Of a stretch of 64,000 nt of DNA, positions 1-7,817 are shown one piece after another. The DNA lies in NCBI GenBank assembly GCA_949295325.1, contig CASFKG010000001.1, positions 1-64,000 of the forward strand. Direction: 5' to 3'. Position 1 is the stretch's first letter. Every line of letters starts with the position of its first letter. Origin of the DNA: an uncultured bacterium (GTDB lineage: Bacteria; Bacillota_I; Bacilli_A; RFN20; CAG-826). The notes beneath the pieces were generated by a model. The model searched no databases and had not been told where the DNA came from. It saw nothing but the letters and a program-made list of their open reading frames with translations. A program made the position numbers and the translations under genes.

Positions 1-576
1 GCAAAGAAATATGCCGAGCGTTGCCTGTACCCAGAAGGGCATTGACTGGTTGGGGTGGCCTTCTATAAACCAAAGCGGTAAATGCCATAACGCCCATATC
101 ACACCACACGCAAGCGCGGCAAGCGGGAATGTCATTTTCTTAGATAAGGTGGGCTGTAAAATTCCTCGCCAGCCAAGTTCTTCCTCACCTCCGTAAACAA
201 CGATGGAACCGAGCAACGAGATAAAAAAATTCAACCCCGTCATTTGCGGATTCCATTCCATTGAAGAAAGTCCTACGGTGAGCGTAACGAGGGCGACGAA
301 TAGAGCGTAACGAGGGCGGCGAATAAAAGGAAAAACCATATTCCGCGTTTTTTGTAGGAGAATAAAAATTTTTTCAATGAAGTTCGGTAGGGTCTGCCGT
401 CAATGCAAAATAATGCGGCAATAGCCGGGCCGAAGTTGCCTATAACGTATATAAATGTCGGTAATATGTCGCCATATACAAAATAAATCAGTATATGCTA
501 CAAGTGCGGCTACGCCCCACCAACAAGCATAAGTTATGGCAAAAGTAATAATCAGATATTTCAAAACTGCTTTCAT
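1..576 (-). pseudogene. CPBP-family intramembrane metalloprotease, frameshifted, runs off left edge
   Basis: Read on the minus strand from an ATG at 576, the first frame gives a hydrophobic N-terminus starting MKAVLKYLIITFAITY. A second frame, with codons starting at multiples of three, continues between about 491 and 303 and includes IGNFGPAIAAL. The original frame returns below 300 and contains GGEEELGWRG (about 163-192) and WALWHLPLW (about 90). These are the two metal-site motifs of CPBP/CAAX (Abi) proteases. The second frame change is explained exactly by a 23-bp tandem duplication at 280-325. The first, near 490, is a separate lesion. As written the sequence cannot make an intact protease. 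The family handles prenyl-protein or bacteriocin-related processing in membranes; the substrate here is unknown. Confidence 0.75.
280..325. repeat. 23-bp tandem duplication
   Basis: Positions 280-302 and 303-325 are the same 23 bases except for one A/G difference (296 versus 319). The unit is not a multiple of three and lies inside the CPBP protease gene. Removing one copy joins the upstream and downstream reading frames, so this duplication is a direct cause of the gene's inactivation. Confidence 0.9.
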
Positions 577-589
577 TTTCGTGCGACTA

Positions 590-1066
590 TTATAGCGTAG
601 CAGCGTAACCAAGTCCTCTGCATAGGGTTATAAAAAGAAGTAGCCGTTGATTAAAAATTCCATCTCCACAATCCCGCCCTCCCAAAAGCGATCTCCGGAT
701 TTCCGTGTTGGCATGTTCCATGAAGAAATCCAGTTGCTCATCCAAGCTCAGCTCCTTGAACTTGGACATGGCTTTCTTGACTATCATATCGCTCAAGTCG
801 CTATAGGCAGGACCGCCTACCTCATTATAGAAGTCAGCCAGTTCATTTAGTTCTTCTATCCTTCCGCTGATGTAGACTTTCTCAAAATACCTGGAAGCTT
901 CTTCTCTATCTTCATCTATCAAGTGACCTACGAATAGGCATATTCCATAATTCAGAGCTGCCTTGGTGTTCCCTCGATCAGCAAGACTGCTGAGTTCCAT
1001 CACGTCTTTCTTAGTGGCAGTATCGTCCTTCAACTTAGCTAAAACAGCATCCACCTCTTCCTTCAT
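590..1066 (-). CDS. Sel1/TPR-like repeat small protein
   Basis: The 158-residue product starts MKEEVDAVLAKL. The ATG at 1066 is preferred over one at 1084 because a GGGAGG Shine-Dalgarno lies just upstream of it. The first ~100 residues are helical and resemble Sel1-like repeats, with alanine/glycine-spaced helices such as RGNTKAALNYGICLFVG followed by EASRYFEKVY. Such repeats usually mediate protein-protein contacts. The last ~35 residues lose this character and end only 13 bp from the start of the broken protease gene, so the C-terminus may be altered. The region is AT-richer than the rest of the window. Partner and role are unknown. Confidence 0.55.
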   Translation of the reverse strand: MKEEVDAVLAKLKDDTATKKDVMELSSLADRGNTKAALNYGICLFVGHLIDEDREEASRYFEKVYISGRIEELNELADFYNEVGGPAYSDLSDMIVKKAMSKFKELSLDEQLDFFMEHANTEIRRSLLGGRDCGDGIFNQRLLLFITLCRGLGYAATL

Positions 1067-1084
1067 TTTCTTTTCCTCCCACAT

Positions 1085-1330
1085 CCATTAAAAGGCAAGG
1101 ATTCCTCGGAAGAAAAGAAAAACCAGCCATTGGGACGACTTGAAGAAAAGATAGGAAAAAGCCGTGACAATATCGGGATTTTGTAGGGGGTATCGCTTTT
1201 TGCCTAGGGTATCGTTTTCTACTAGTTTCTATCGTAACCTAAACTTGGTGTCGTTGTCCTAGTAGCCATAAATTGCCTATCGTCAGCCATTTTAGATTTC
1301 GAATTTTAACTAGAGAAACTACTTATAAAG
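1085..1330. other. Intergenic AT-rich region with phased TATCG repeats
   Basis: No gene is recognised. The pentamer TATCG (once TGTCG) occurs at 1171, 1191, 1210, 1230 and 1249, a 19-20 bp period, and again at 1278. No ORF or known RNA motif was seen. Confidence 0.5.
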
Positions 1331-1355
1331 AAAAAAGCCCGATTTTCTCGGACTT
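1331..1355 (-). terminator. Intrinsic terminator after tRNA-Thr
   Basis: On the minus strand a 7-bp stem (1348-1354 with 1336-1342, one G-T pair) around a 5-nt loop is followed by a run of six T. It lies about 50 nt past the 3' end of the tRNA-Thr gene and probably ends that transcript. Confidence 0.75.
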
Positions 1356-1363
1356 CTATGCTT

Positions 1364-1394
1364 CATTTCGATATCCTTGAATTGTATCGAAATG
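1364..1394. repeat. Perfect 10-bp inverted repeat
   Basis: CATTTCGATA (1364-1373) and TATCGAAATG (1385-1394) are perfect reverse complements around an 11-nt spacer. They lie between the tRNA-Thr 3' end and its terminator, so the arms would fold in the 3' trailer of the precursor. The element could also be a protein site. The GATA/TATC core matches the phased TATCG motifs nearby. Confidence 0.6.
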
Positions 1395-1406
1395 TTAGTA
1401 GTAAGA

Positions 1407-1480
1407 TGGTGCCCCGCCGCAGAGTCGAACTACGAATTGGTCCTTACCATGGACCCGTTATACCGCTTAACTAGCGGGGC
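1407..1480 (-). tRNA. tRNA-Thr (GGT anticodon)
   Basis: The acceptor stem GCCCCGC pairs with GCGGGGC, and a CCA end is encoded (1407-1409). The anticodon stem GGTCC/GGACC encloses loop ATGGTAA, giving anticodon GGU for ACC/ACU codons. The T arm holds the usual TTCGA. It is a single gene with its own promoter and terminator. Confidence 0.95.
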
Positions 1481-1489
1481 GCGTTCCAT

Positions 1490-1518
1490 ATGATATGGAA
1501 CCGCCCCTGCGCTTTCAA
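1490..1518 (-). promoter_or_regulatory. tRNA-Thr promoter with the -10 box inside a dyad
   Basis: TTGAAA (1513-1518) and TATCAT (1490-1495) are separated by 17 bp, just upstream of the tRNA 5' end at 1480. The -10 box lies in the centre of a perfect dyad: GTTCCATA at 1483-1490, three bases, then TATGGAAC at 1494-1501. The same dyad would form a hairpin in the 3' end of the rimO message. Confidence 0.65.
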
Positions 1519-1527
1519 GGGCAAAAT

Positions 1528-2820
1528 CTAAATTTCGTCGGTCGCGAGCAGCCGGTGGGCCCCGCCGCGGGTGATCCTGACCCTGACGGGCTCGCCTTCC
1601 GCGTACTCCTTGCCGGTAACGAGCAATACGTCGCCGTCGATGTCGTCGGGCGCATTCCAATCCGTCCGCAGGAAATAGCCCTTGGGCGAATCGCTTCTCC
1701 CTATCACTAGCCCTTCCATGACGCTGCCGACCCTTCCTTCGTTGAGCCGGAGCGAGATTTCGGTAGCCGTCCGCATGTAGAGGGCCTCCCGGGCCTTCTT
1801 CTCCCCCTCGTCTACCTGTTCCTTGGAATAGTAGGCGGGGGTGCCTGCTTCCCGGGAATAGGCAAAGGCCCCGACGTGGTCGATTTCCGCTTCCCTCAGG
1901 AAGGAAAGCGTGTCTTCGACGTCTTCCGGGGTTTCGCCGGGAAACCCGGCGATGAGGGTGGTCCGGAAAGTGGCCTCGGGCATCGCCCCGCGGATACCGC
2001 GGATGAGCTTCAGATTCCCTTCCCGCGTGTCCTTGCGGTGCATGAGGGCAAGGACGTGCTGGCTCCCGGACTGCACGGGGATATCGAAGTAACGGGCGAT
2101 GGACCGGGAGTTCTTGACGGTGTCTATGAACCGGGAATCGAGCTCGCTCGGATATAGGTAAAGCAGCCTGATCCTGTAGAAGCCGAGCTTATCCAATTCC
2201 CCGATAAGGTCGCAGAAGTCCGGTTTCCCATTTGGAAAATCGAGGCCGTAGGCGGCGGGATCCTGCGAGATGACCGCGATCTCCTTTTTGCCTAGGGAGA
2301 GGAGTTTCCGCGCTTCGGCGAGGACTTCCCCGTATGGACGGCTCACGTATCTTCCCCTGATGAAGGGAATCGCGCAGAAGGCGCAGAAATGGTCGCACCC
2401 CTCGCTTATGCGGAGATAGGCGAAATAGGGTGCGGTCGCATAGGTCCTCTCTAGTGGATCGATGGGGCTTATGCTTCCGCTTCCGGCCACTTCCCTTAGC
2501 AGGGAATGGAGGTCCTTGTACTCGTCAAGCGAGACGAACCTGGCCACTTCTGGGAATTCCTTGCCCAGCTTCTTTTTGTAGCGCTGGCCCAGGCAGCCCG
2601 TCACGACGAGCTTGGCCTTCCTATAGCCCAAAAGGCGCCGGATTTCCGCTAGCGACTCGCTCCGCGCCGCCTCGATGAAGGCGCAGGTGTTGAGGATGAT
2701 GATGTCGGCCTCGTCCAGATCCTTTACGATCCTAAAGCCGTCCCTGAACATCGAAAGCATCATCTCGCTATCGACGAGGTTCTTCGCGCAGCCGAGGCTT
2801 ACGAGGGCGACGTTAGCCAA
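1528..2820 (-). CDS. rimO: Ribosomal protein S12 methylthiotransferase RimO
   Basis: This radical-SAM enzyme adds a methylthio group to an aspartate of ribosomal protein S12. The product is 430 residues if translation starts at the TTG at 2820, which has a GGGAGG site 5 nt upstream and is followed by ANVALVSLGCAKN; an in-frame ATG further upstream lacks this support. The three N-terminal cluster cysteines are at about 11, 46 and 76. The radical-SAM CxxxCxxC (EGCDHFCAFC) is at about 142-149, and a TRAM-like domain ends the protein. It overlaps the end of malQ by 8 bp and is the last gene of the long minus-strand string. Its ribosomal role is unrelated to the sugar genes before it. Confidence 0.95.
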   Translation of the reverse strand: MANVALVSLGCAKNLVDSEMMLSMFRDGFRIVKDLDEADIIILNTCAFIEAARSESLAEIRRLLGYRKAKLVVTGCLGQRYKKKLGKEFPEVARFVSLDEYKDLHSLLREVAGSGSISPIDPLERTYATAPYFAYLRISEGCDHFCAFCAIPFIRGRYVSRPYGEVLAEARKLLSLGKKEIAVISQDPAAYGLDFPNGKPDFCDLIGELDKLGFYRIRLLYLYPSELDSRFIDTVKNSRSIARYFDIPVQSGSQHVLALMHRKDTREGNLKLIRGIRGAMPEATFRTTLIAGFPGETPEDVEDTLSFLREAEIDHVGAFAYSREAGTPAYYSKEQVDEGEKKAREALYMRTATEISLRLNEGRVGSVMEGLVIGRSDSPKGYFLRTDWNAPDDIDGDVLLVTGKEYAEGEPVRVRITRGGAHRLLATDEI

Positions 2821-4303
2821 GACGGCCTCCCTTTTCCAAGAGTTCCCGGCTATCAAGGACCGCCTTGCGGACTTCTTCCATGTCCTTTTCGCGGTAGGTC
2901 CAGTTCTTGTCGTCGATGACGCCCGGGACGTTGATGCGGCAGGAGTTGTCGCGCTCCAAGAGATCGCCGAGCGAGACGATGGCCCATTTGGCCTTCAGGC
3001 CCATGAGGAAACCGAGCAGTTTCCTGGTCAGGGAACCGCGGTAGGAGAGCCTATCGAGTGCCCCTTCCCACCTCGCGCGTTCGGCGGGGTCGAGACCGTC
3101 GAGGAAGCCCTTGGCGGTTTCGTTGTCGTGGGTGCCGATATAGGCCACCATGTTCTCGCGGTCGGCCCATTCGCCGCTGCGGTTAAGATAGGCCGGGAAG
3201 GTGAATTCCACGACGTTCATTCCCGGGAAGCCGTAATGGTCGCGCAGGACCAGGACTTCGGGACGGAGGTCGCCGAGGTCCTCGGCGATTATGTCGATGC
3301 CGGGGTACTTGGCGAGCAGCTGGTCGAAGAAGGCATAGCCCGGGGCCAAAACCCATTCCCCTTCCACCGCGGTGGGACAGGAGGCCGGGATCTTCCAGTA
3401 GGTGTCGAAGGCCCGGAAATGGTCGAGGCGGATGATGTCGTAGAGTTCGGCGTTGCGGGAAAGCCTTTCGTCGAGGAAGGCAAAGCCCGTCTTCTCGAGT
3501 TTCTTCCAGTCGTAGATGGGATTGCCCCAGCGCTGGCCGGTCGCGGAGAAGTAATCGGGCGGGACGCCGGCGACGGAGGTCGGCTGCAATGTATCGGGGT
3601 CGAGCAAGAAGAGCCCGGGGTTGGAATAGACGTCGCAGGAGTCGTAGCCGACGTAGAAGGGGATGTCGCCGACGATGCTGATGCCTTTTTGGTTGGCGTA
3701 GGCGTGCAGGCTTTGGTACTGCCGGTAAAGCGTCATCTGGAGCCAGACCTCGAAGTAATAGGCCTCCGCGTACTCCCCTTTCACCTCGGGGTGGACGATG
3801 CCCATCTTCTTTTCCTCCTCGCTCCAGTACTGCCAGGACTCCATGTTGTGCCTTCTCTTGTTGGCCATGAAGTAGCCGTAGTCCCGGACGAAGGGATGTT
3901 CCCGCATGAAGCCTTCGAGCACCTCATAGCCCTTGGCCGTTTCCCGGTGGAAGGCGGCCTTGAGGTAGGGGAACTTGAAAAGGCGGATTTCCTCGTAGGC
4001 TATCCTAGCGTCGTCCTTGTGGAAATCGGGGGCGCGGGAAATAAGGCCCCGGGAGGCCAGTTCGTCGAGGTCGACGTAGAGTTCCTCGATGGCATAGCTC
4101 GAGAAGGGCTGGTAGGGCGAATGCCCGTAGCCGAGGGGGTTCAGCGGCAGTATCTGCCATATCCGGTAGCCGGCTTCGGCGACGGCGTCGACGAAGCGCC
4201 TGGCGTTTTCCCCGAAATCCCCGACGCCGAAGCGGTTGGGAAGCGAGGCGACGGGACAAAGTATCCCGGCTGCACGGTTTGGTTTATCCATGGTTTTATA
4301 CAT
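2813..4303 (-). CDS. malQ: 4-alpha-glucanotransferase (amylomaltase)
   Basis: A GH77 enzyme that transfers alpha-1,4-glucan segments between maltodextrins and releases glucose. The 496-residue length is typical. The N-terminus AGILCPVASLPNRFGVGDFG and the catalytic blocks RLDHFRAFD (nucleophile Asp), IIAEDLGDL (acid/base Glu) and YIGTHDNET are all present. The start could be the ATG at 4303 or the one at 4291; neither has a strong Shine-Dalgarno site. The gene overlaps or abuts the YwaF-like gene upstream and overlaps rimO downstream, so it belongs to the galactose operon. The glucose side of imported glucosides or glycogen-type chains is the likely substrate. Confidence 0.95.
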   Translation of the reverse strand: MYKTMDKPNRAAGILCPVASLPNRFGVGDFGENARRFVDAVAEAGYRIWQILPLNPLGYGHSPYQPFSSYAIEELYVDLDELASRGLISRAPDFHKDDARIAYEEIRLFKFPYLKAAFHRETAKGYEVLEGFMREHPFVRDYGYFMANKRRHNMESWQYWSEEEKKMGIVHPEVKGEYAEAYYFEVWLQMTLYRQYQSLHAYANQKGISIVGDIPFYVGYDSCDVYSNPGLFLLDPDTLQPTSVAGVPPDYFSATGQRWGNPIYDWKKLEKTGFAFLDERLSRNAELYDIIRLDHFRAFDTYWKIPASCPTAVEGEWVLAPGYAFFDQLLAKYPGIDIIAEDLGDLRPEVLVLRDHYGFPGMNVVEFTFPAYLNRSGEWADRENMVAYIGTHDNETAKGFLDGLDPAERARWEGALDRLSYRGSLTRKLLGFLMGLKAKWAIVSLGDLLERDNSCRINVPGVIDDKNWTYREKDMEEVRKAVLDSRELLEKGGRLG

Positions 4304-5168
4304 AGGCCCTTTGGGCCTTCCTTTCCTTGACCATCTGTCGGTATTTTACCTTCATTCCCCGGAGGGCGGCCTTGGTGGAGCGCGGGTCGAAGAAGGCGCT
4401 GAAGCCAAGTCCGATGAGAGGTGCGAATATTATAAGCGGCAGCGCCGCCCAGAGGGCAGGCACGAAATACAAAACCCCGTCGATGTAGAAATGGGGCAGG
4501 GCCCAGTAAAGATAGGGCGATAGGAAATCGAGGCCGGAAGTGGGCCCGTTGGAGAAGGCCCCGTTGCGGTAGTCGCGGCTAAGTATGTCGAGCCAGGTGG
4601 CCTCGGTGAGGCCGCTTGCCTTCAGGAACACCTCGTTCAGGGTGACGAGGGCCATGTGGCCCATGAAGAAGAAGGCCATGACGAAGGAATCCTTCGGCCT
4701 TATCTCGAATATCTTCCGGTCGAGGAGGATCACCGGCACGGCGAAGAGCGGGAAATGGCAGAAATAGAAGCGCATCACCTCGAGGAGGTTTTCCATCTCG
4801 GAAAGCGGGCGCCCCACCGCGGTGGTCGGGGCGAAATAGACGGCCAGCCCGGAAATTATCGAAATGACCAGGGTATAGGACTTCAGGACCTTGGGTCCGA
4901 AGAGGTAGACGAAGGGCGAAAGCATAATCGTGAGGGCGCAGAGGTTCTCCCCCGTCGACGTCCTCAGGCTATAGGGCCAGTCGGCCATGTAGTAGGGGCT
5001 GAGCTGCTTGAGGTAATGGAGGGCGAAATTGACCCACACGAGCGTCATACAGAAGACGAAAGCCGCCCGCTTGGGAAGACGGCGGAAGAGGAAAAGAAGC
5101 GCCAGGGTCCCCGCGAAGAGGACGATGAGCATGGCGAAGTAGATGGGATTGCCGATCTCGACGCTCAT
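4296..5168 (-). CDS. YwaF-like (TIGR02206) integral membrane protein
   Basis: A 290-residue protein with about seven membrane segments that starts MSVEIGNPIYFAMLIV. The ATG at 5168 is chosen because it overlaps the galK stop as ATGA. Features of the TIGR02206/YwaF family include the WPYSLRTSTGENLCALTIML region, a FAPTTAVGRPL segment and hydrophilic WDILSRDYRNGAFSNGPTSG between helices. The biochemical role of the family is not established. Position between galK and malQ suggests a link to sugar uptake or envelope sugar metabolism, but this is inference only. Confidence 0.8.
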   Translation of the reverse strand: MSVEIGNPIYFAMLIVLFAGTLALLFLFRRLPKRAAFVFCMTLVWVNFALHYLKQLSPYYMADWPYSLRTSTGENLCALTIMLSPFVYLFGPKVLKSYTLVISIISGLAVYFAPTTAVGRPLSEMENLLEVMRFYFCHFPLFAVPVILLDRKIFEIRPKDSFVMAFFFMGHMALVTLNEVFLKASGLTEATWLDILSRDYRNGAFSNGPTSGLDFLSPYLYWALPHFYIDGVLYFVPALWAALPLIIFAPLIGLGFSAFFDPRSTKAALRGMKVKYRQMVKERKAQRAYV

Positions 5169-6337
5169 GGCTTGACCTCGTGGGCCCCGACGGGCGGTAT
5201 CTCGACCTTGACGACGGAATCGGGCCCGTAGGCCTTCTCCATGGCCGCCCTGAAGGGTTCTATCTCTTCCGGGAAAAGGAAGTTCAAAGTGGTGCCGGCA
5301 AAGCCCCCGCCCATCAGGCGCGAGGCCCCGCGGCCCAGTATGGGGGCGCCGAGTTCCACGGCCTGCAGGGGCGAGCGTTCGTACATGCCCGGAACGCAGG
5401 CGTTCCTGAGCAGGTAGGCCGAGGAGATCTCCGAGGCCCTTATTATCTCGAGGAAGGCCGGGAGATTGCCTTCCCTGATGGCCGAGACGGCCCGCCGGAC
5501 GCGCGCGTTCTCCTCGTAGAAATGGACGGTGCGGTTTTTCTGGAATTCGCTCAGAGGGCAAGAAGGCTCCCGCAGCAGGCGGTAGGCTTCCGCCTCGTCT
5601 AGTTCGGAAAGCTCCTTCTTGCCCGCTAACGCCGCGGCTTCCTTCATGTCGGAAGGGATGGAGGCGTAATATTTCGTCATTTTCCCATGGCTTGGGCCGG
5701 GATTTACGAGGAAAACGGATATTTCGTCGAAAGGCCAGACCAGGTTTTCGATTTTCGGAGGATTTGATGAAAAGTCGATATGGCAGAGCCCGCCGAAGCT
5801 CGAACCGCATTGGTCGAGGAGGCCGCTGGGCTTGTCGAAGTAGACGTTTTCGCTATATTGGCCCATCATGGCCAGATCTAACCGCGGTATGGCGCCGCCG
5901 TTATATAGGTCGTTGACGATCTCGCCGACCATCAGTTCGAACGCGGCAGAAGAGGAAACGCCCGCCCCGCGGAAGATGTTGCTGGTCAACACCGCGGAAA
6001 ACCCGCCCACCTTGTAGCCTAGACGGGCGGCGGCGTAGAGCACCCCCTTGGCCATGGCCTTGGTGGTTCCCTTTTCCTTTTCGGACAGGGCCAGTTCTTC
6101 CAAGGTGAAGTAATAGCGGCCGTAGCCAATCGACTCGATGTCGACCAGGCTGTCGTCCCTTTTCGCCACCGCGGCCTTTATGCCGAGGCTGGCCGGCCCG
6201 ACGAGCACTTCCCCGCCGTTATGGTCGGTGTGGTTGCCGAGTATCTCGAGGCGGCCGGGCGAAAAGAAGTAGCGGACTTCCCCGCTGCCCCCGTTTTCGG
6301 AAAGCCGCCGCGCCAACTTCTCGTAACTAATTTCCAT
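5165..6337 (-). CDS. galK: Galactokinase (GHMP kinase)
   Basis: Phosphorylates galactose to galactose-1-phosphate in the Leloir pathway. The 390-residue length fits. Motif 1 is GRLEILGNHTDHNGG at about 28-42, motif 2 (phosphate loop) is GAGVSSSAAFE near 126, and motif 3 is LMGGGFAGTTLNF near 343. Motif 1 has Asn where the best-known galactokinases have Glu (GEHTDY); as I recall, such variants occur in clostridial homologues. It overlaps galT by 11 bp and the next gene by 4 bp, indicating coupled translation. A related GHMP sugar kinase cannot be excluded, but galT and galM next door strongly favour galactose. Confidence 0.9.
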   Translation of the reverse strand: MEISYEKLARRLSENGGSGEVRYFFSPGRLEILGNHTDHNGGEVLVGPASLGIKAAVAKRDDSLVDIESIGYGRYYFTLEELALSEKEKGTTKAMAKGVLYAAARLGYKVGGFSAVLTSNIFRGAGVSSSAAFELMVGEIVNDLYNGGAIPRLDLAMMGQYSENVYFDKPSGLLDQCGSSFGGLCHIDFSSNPPKIENLVWPFDEISVFLVNPGPSHGKMTKYYASIPSDMKEAAALAGKKELSELDEAEAYRLLREPSCPLSEFQKNRTVHFYEENARVRRAVSAIREGNLPAFLEIIRASEISSAYLLRNACVPGMYERSPLQAVELGAPILGRGASRLMGGGFAGTTLNFLFPEEIEPFRAAMEKAYGPDSVVKVEIPPVGAHEVKP

Positions 6338-7817
6338 AGCCGATGCTCCCGAGGAAGCAGTCGAGGCCCTTGCGGCCCTTTTCGTCGCCTTTGTAGACGG
6401 CGACGTTTTCGAGTATCAGGCGGCAGATGCCCCCGATGTAGGCTTCCTTGCCGTAGCCGCGCTTGAGCGAGGCGAACATCCCCCCGAAGCCCTCCATGTC
6501 GGGATTCGCGGCGAGGAGGTCACCGAAGGTCTTGCCGGCGGCCACGTAGCGTTCGACGGTTTCCGATTGCCTCTTGAGGCGGCTTGGCAATATGAAGAGA
6601 CCGGCCGCCTCGATGAGGCCGATCCCCTCCTTCTTTATGTGGGAGAATTCCTTGTGCGCGTGGAAGATGCCGCCGGGGTATCTCGCCGTGGTGCGGTTGT
6701 TCCGGAGTATGAGGTAGAGGTAGTACTCCTCTCCCCTCTTCTTCGCTATGAGGGTGGAGGTCGAGTGCTGCCCGTCCCCGTCCCTCGATATTATCTGGTT
6801 ACCGGGGTCGTCGTAGCACTTCCAGGACTCGTGGATCCTCAGGGCTTCCTGAGCCACCGCGTCCTTGTCCCCGCCCACCAGGCAGAGGCAGGTATCGTAG
6901 AAATCGACTTCCCTTAGGGAAACGCCGTCCCGGGTTCCTATTTCCCTCCTGAATGGGGCCTTAAGAAGCGGAAGCTCGTGCCCACCGCCCTGGAAATGCT
7001 CGTGGGTCAAGATGGAACCGCCAACTATCGGCAGGTCGGAATTGCTCCCGATGAAGTAATGCGGGAAAAGCTCCGCGAAATCGAGCAGGGCGGCGATGGA
7101 GAACCCGTCGACATGCATAGGGTGGTGTTCGCCTAGGAACACGATGCAGTGCTCGGGATAATAGACGTAGGGCGAATACTGGAGGTACCAGGTCTTCCCG
7201 GAGAGCGATAGGGGCACGAAGCGGAGGTTCCCCCGCGATGCGTGCCCGCTGCTCCCGAAATATCCTTCGTTTTCCGGGCAGAGCGCGCACTTGGGGTATC
7301 CCGAAGCCGACGTTTTCAGCGCCTTGGCGATGTCGGCGTTGTTTTTCTCGGGCTTCGACATGTTTATGGAAATCTCGAGGTCCGCCCCGTCCTTGAAGCG
7401 GGCCGGGAACAAAATGTTCTTGTCGACCCTCGATTTCTTGATGTAGTCGTTTTCGATGCTCAGGCGGTAAAGGTACCCGGTCGCCAGGCTCGGCTTTTTC
7501 GCGTAGAGACCGTCGAAGGTATCCGAAACCGCGCTCGGCAGGGGGCTTACTAGGCCCATTAGATGGTCGGTCAGCCGTTCTATCTCCTCTTCGCCCTTGC
7601 CGTCCTTCCGCAGTCCTTCCCTCAGGGGATCCAGAATGGCGTCCGGGGTAGCCAGCGCGTCGATGCGCTTCGCGTCGATAACCCCCTCGCCGGGGGCATC
7701 GAGGCCGAGGGCGTGCAGCAATTGGTTCCCGACGTAGTCCAAATCGAGTTTGTCGAGGTAGAGGTGCCCGAGGGCATACCTCAGGGCTTCCTTGACGAAG
7801 CGTTCCCGGTAATTCAT
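6327..7817 (-). CDS. galT: UDP-glucose--hexose-1-phosphate uridylyltransferase, class II
   Basis: Exchanges galactose-1-phosphate with UDP-glucose to give UDP-galactose and glucose-1-phosphate. At 496 residues it matches the long Firmicutes class (COG4468), not the ~350-residue E. coli type. Recognisable segments are CALCPENEGY, YSPYVYYPEHCIV, the block SILTHEHFQGGGH (about 265) and a C-terminal RNNRTTARYPGGIFHAHKEF. It overlaps galM by 4 bp upstream and galK by 11 bp downstream. No galE is seen in the window, so UDP-galactose must be epimerised by an enzyme encoded elsewhere. Confidence 0.95.
   Translation of the reverse strand: MNYRERFVKEALRYALGHLYLDKLDLDYVGNQLLHALGLDAPGEGVIDAKRIDALATPDAILDPLREGLRKDGKGEEEIERLTDHLMGLVSPLPSAVSDTFDGLYAKKPSLATGYLYRLSIENDYIKKSRVDKNILFPARFKDGADLEISINMSKPEKNNADIAKALKTSASGYPKCALCPENEGYFGSSGHASRGNLRFVPLSLSGKTWYLQYSPYVYYPEHCIVFLGEHHPMHVDGFSIAALLDFAELFPHYFIGSNSDLPIVGGSILTHEHFQGGGHELPLLKAPFRREIGTRDGVSLREVDFYDTCLCLVGGDKDAVAQEALRIHESWKCYDDPGNQIISRDGDGQHSTSTLIAKKRGEEYYLYLILRNNRTTARYPGGIFHAHKEFSHIKKEGIGLIEAAGLFILPSRLKRQSETVERYVAAGKTFGDLLAANPDMEGFGGMFASLKRGYGKEAYIGGICRLILENVAVYKGDEKGRKGLDCFLGSIGYGN

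Noticed and set aside
11-196. 61-codon plus-strand ORF at the left edge
   Set aside because: The opposite strand carries the CPBP protease motifs, so this is a shadow.
280-325. CRISPR-like repeat
   Set aside because: There are only two adjacent copies with no spacer; it is a simple tandem duplication.
2675-4330. 551-codon ORF on the plus strand
   Set aside because: It is antisense to malQ and the end of rimO, with low-complexity Val/Gly/Glu composition. It arises from GC-rich third codon positions.
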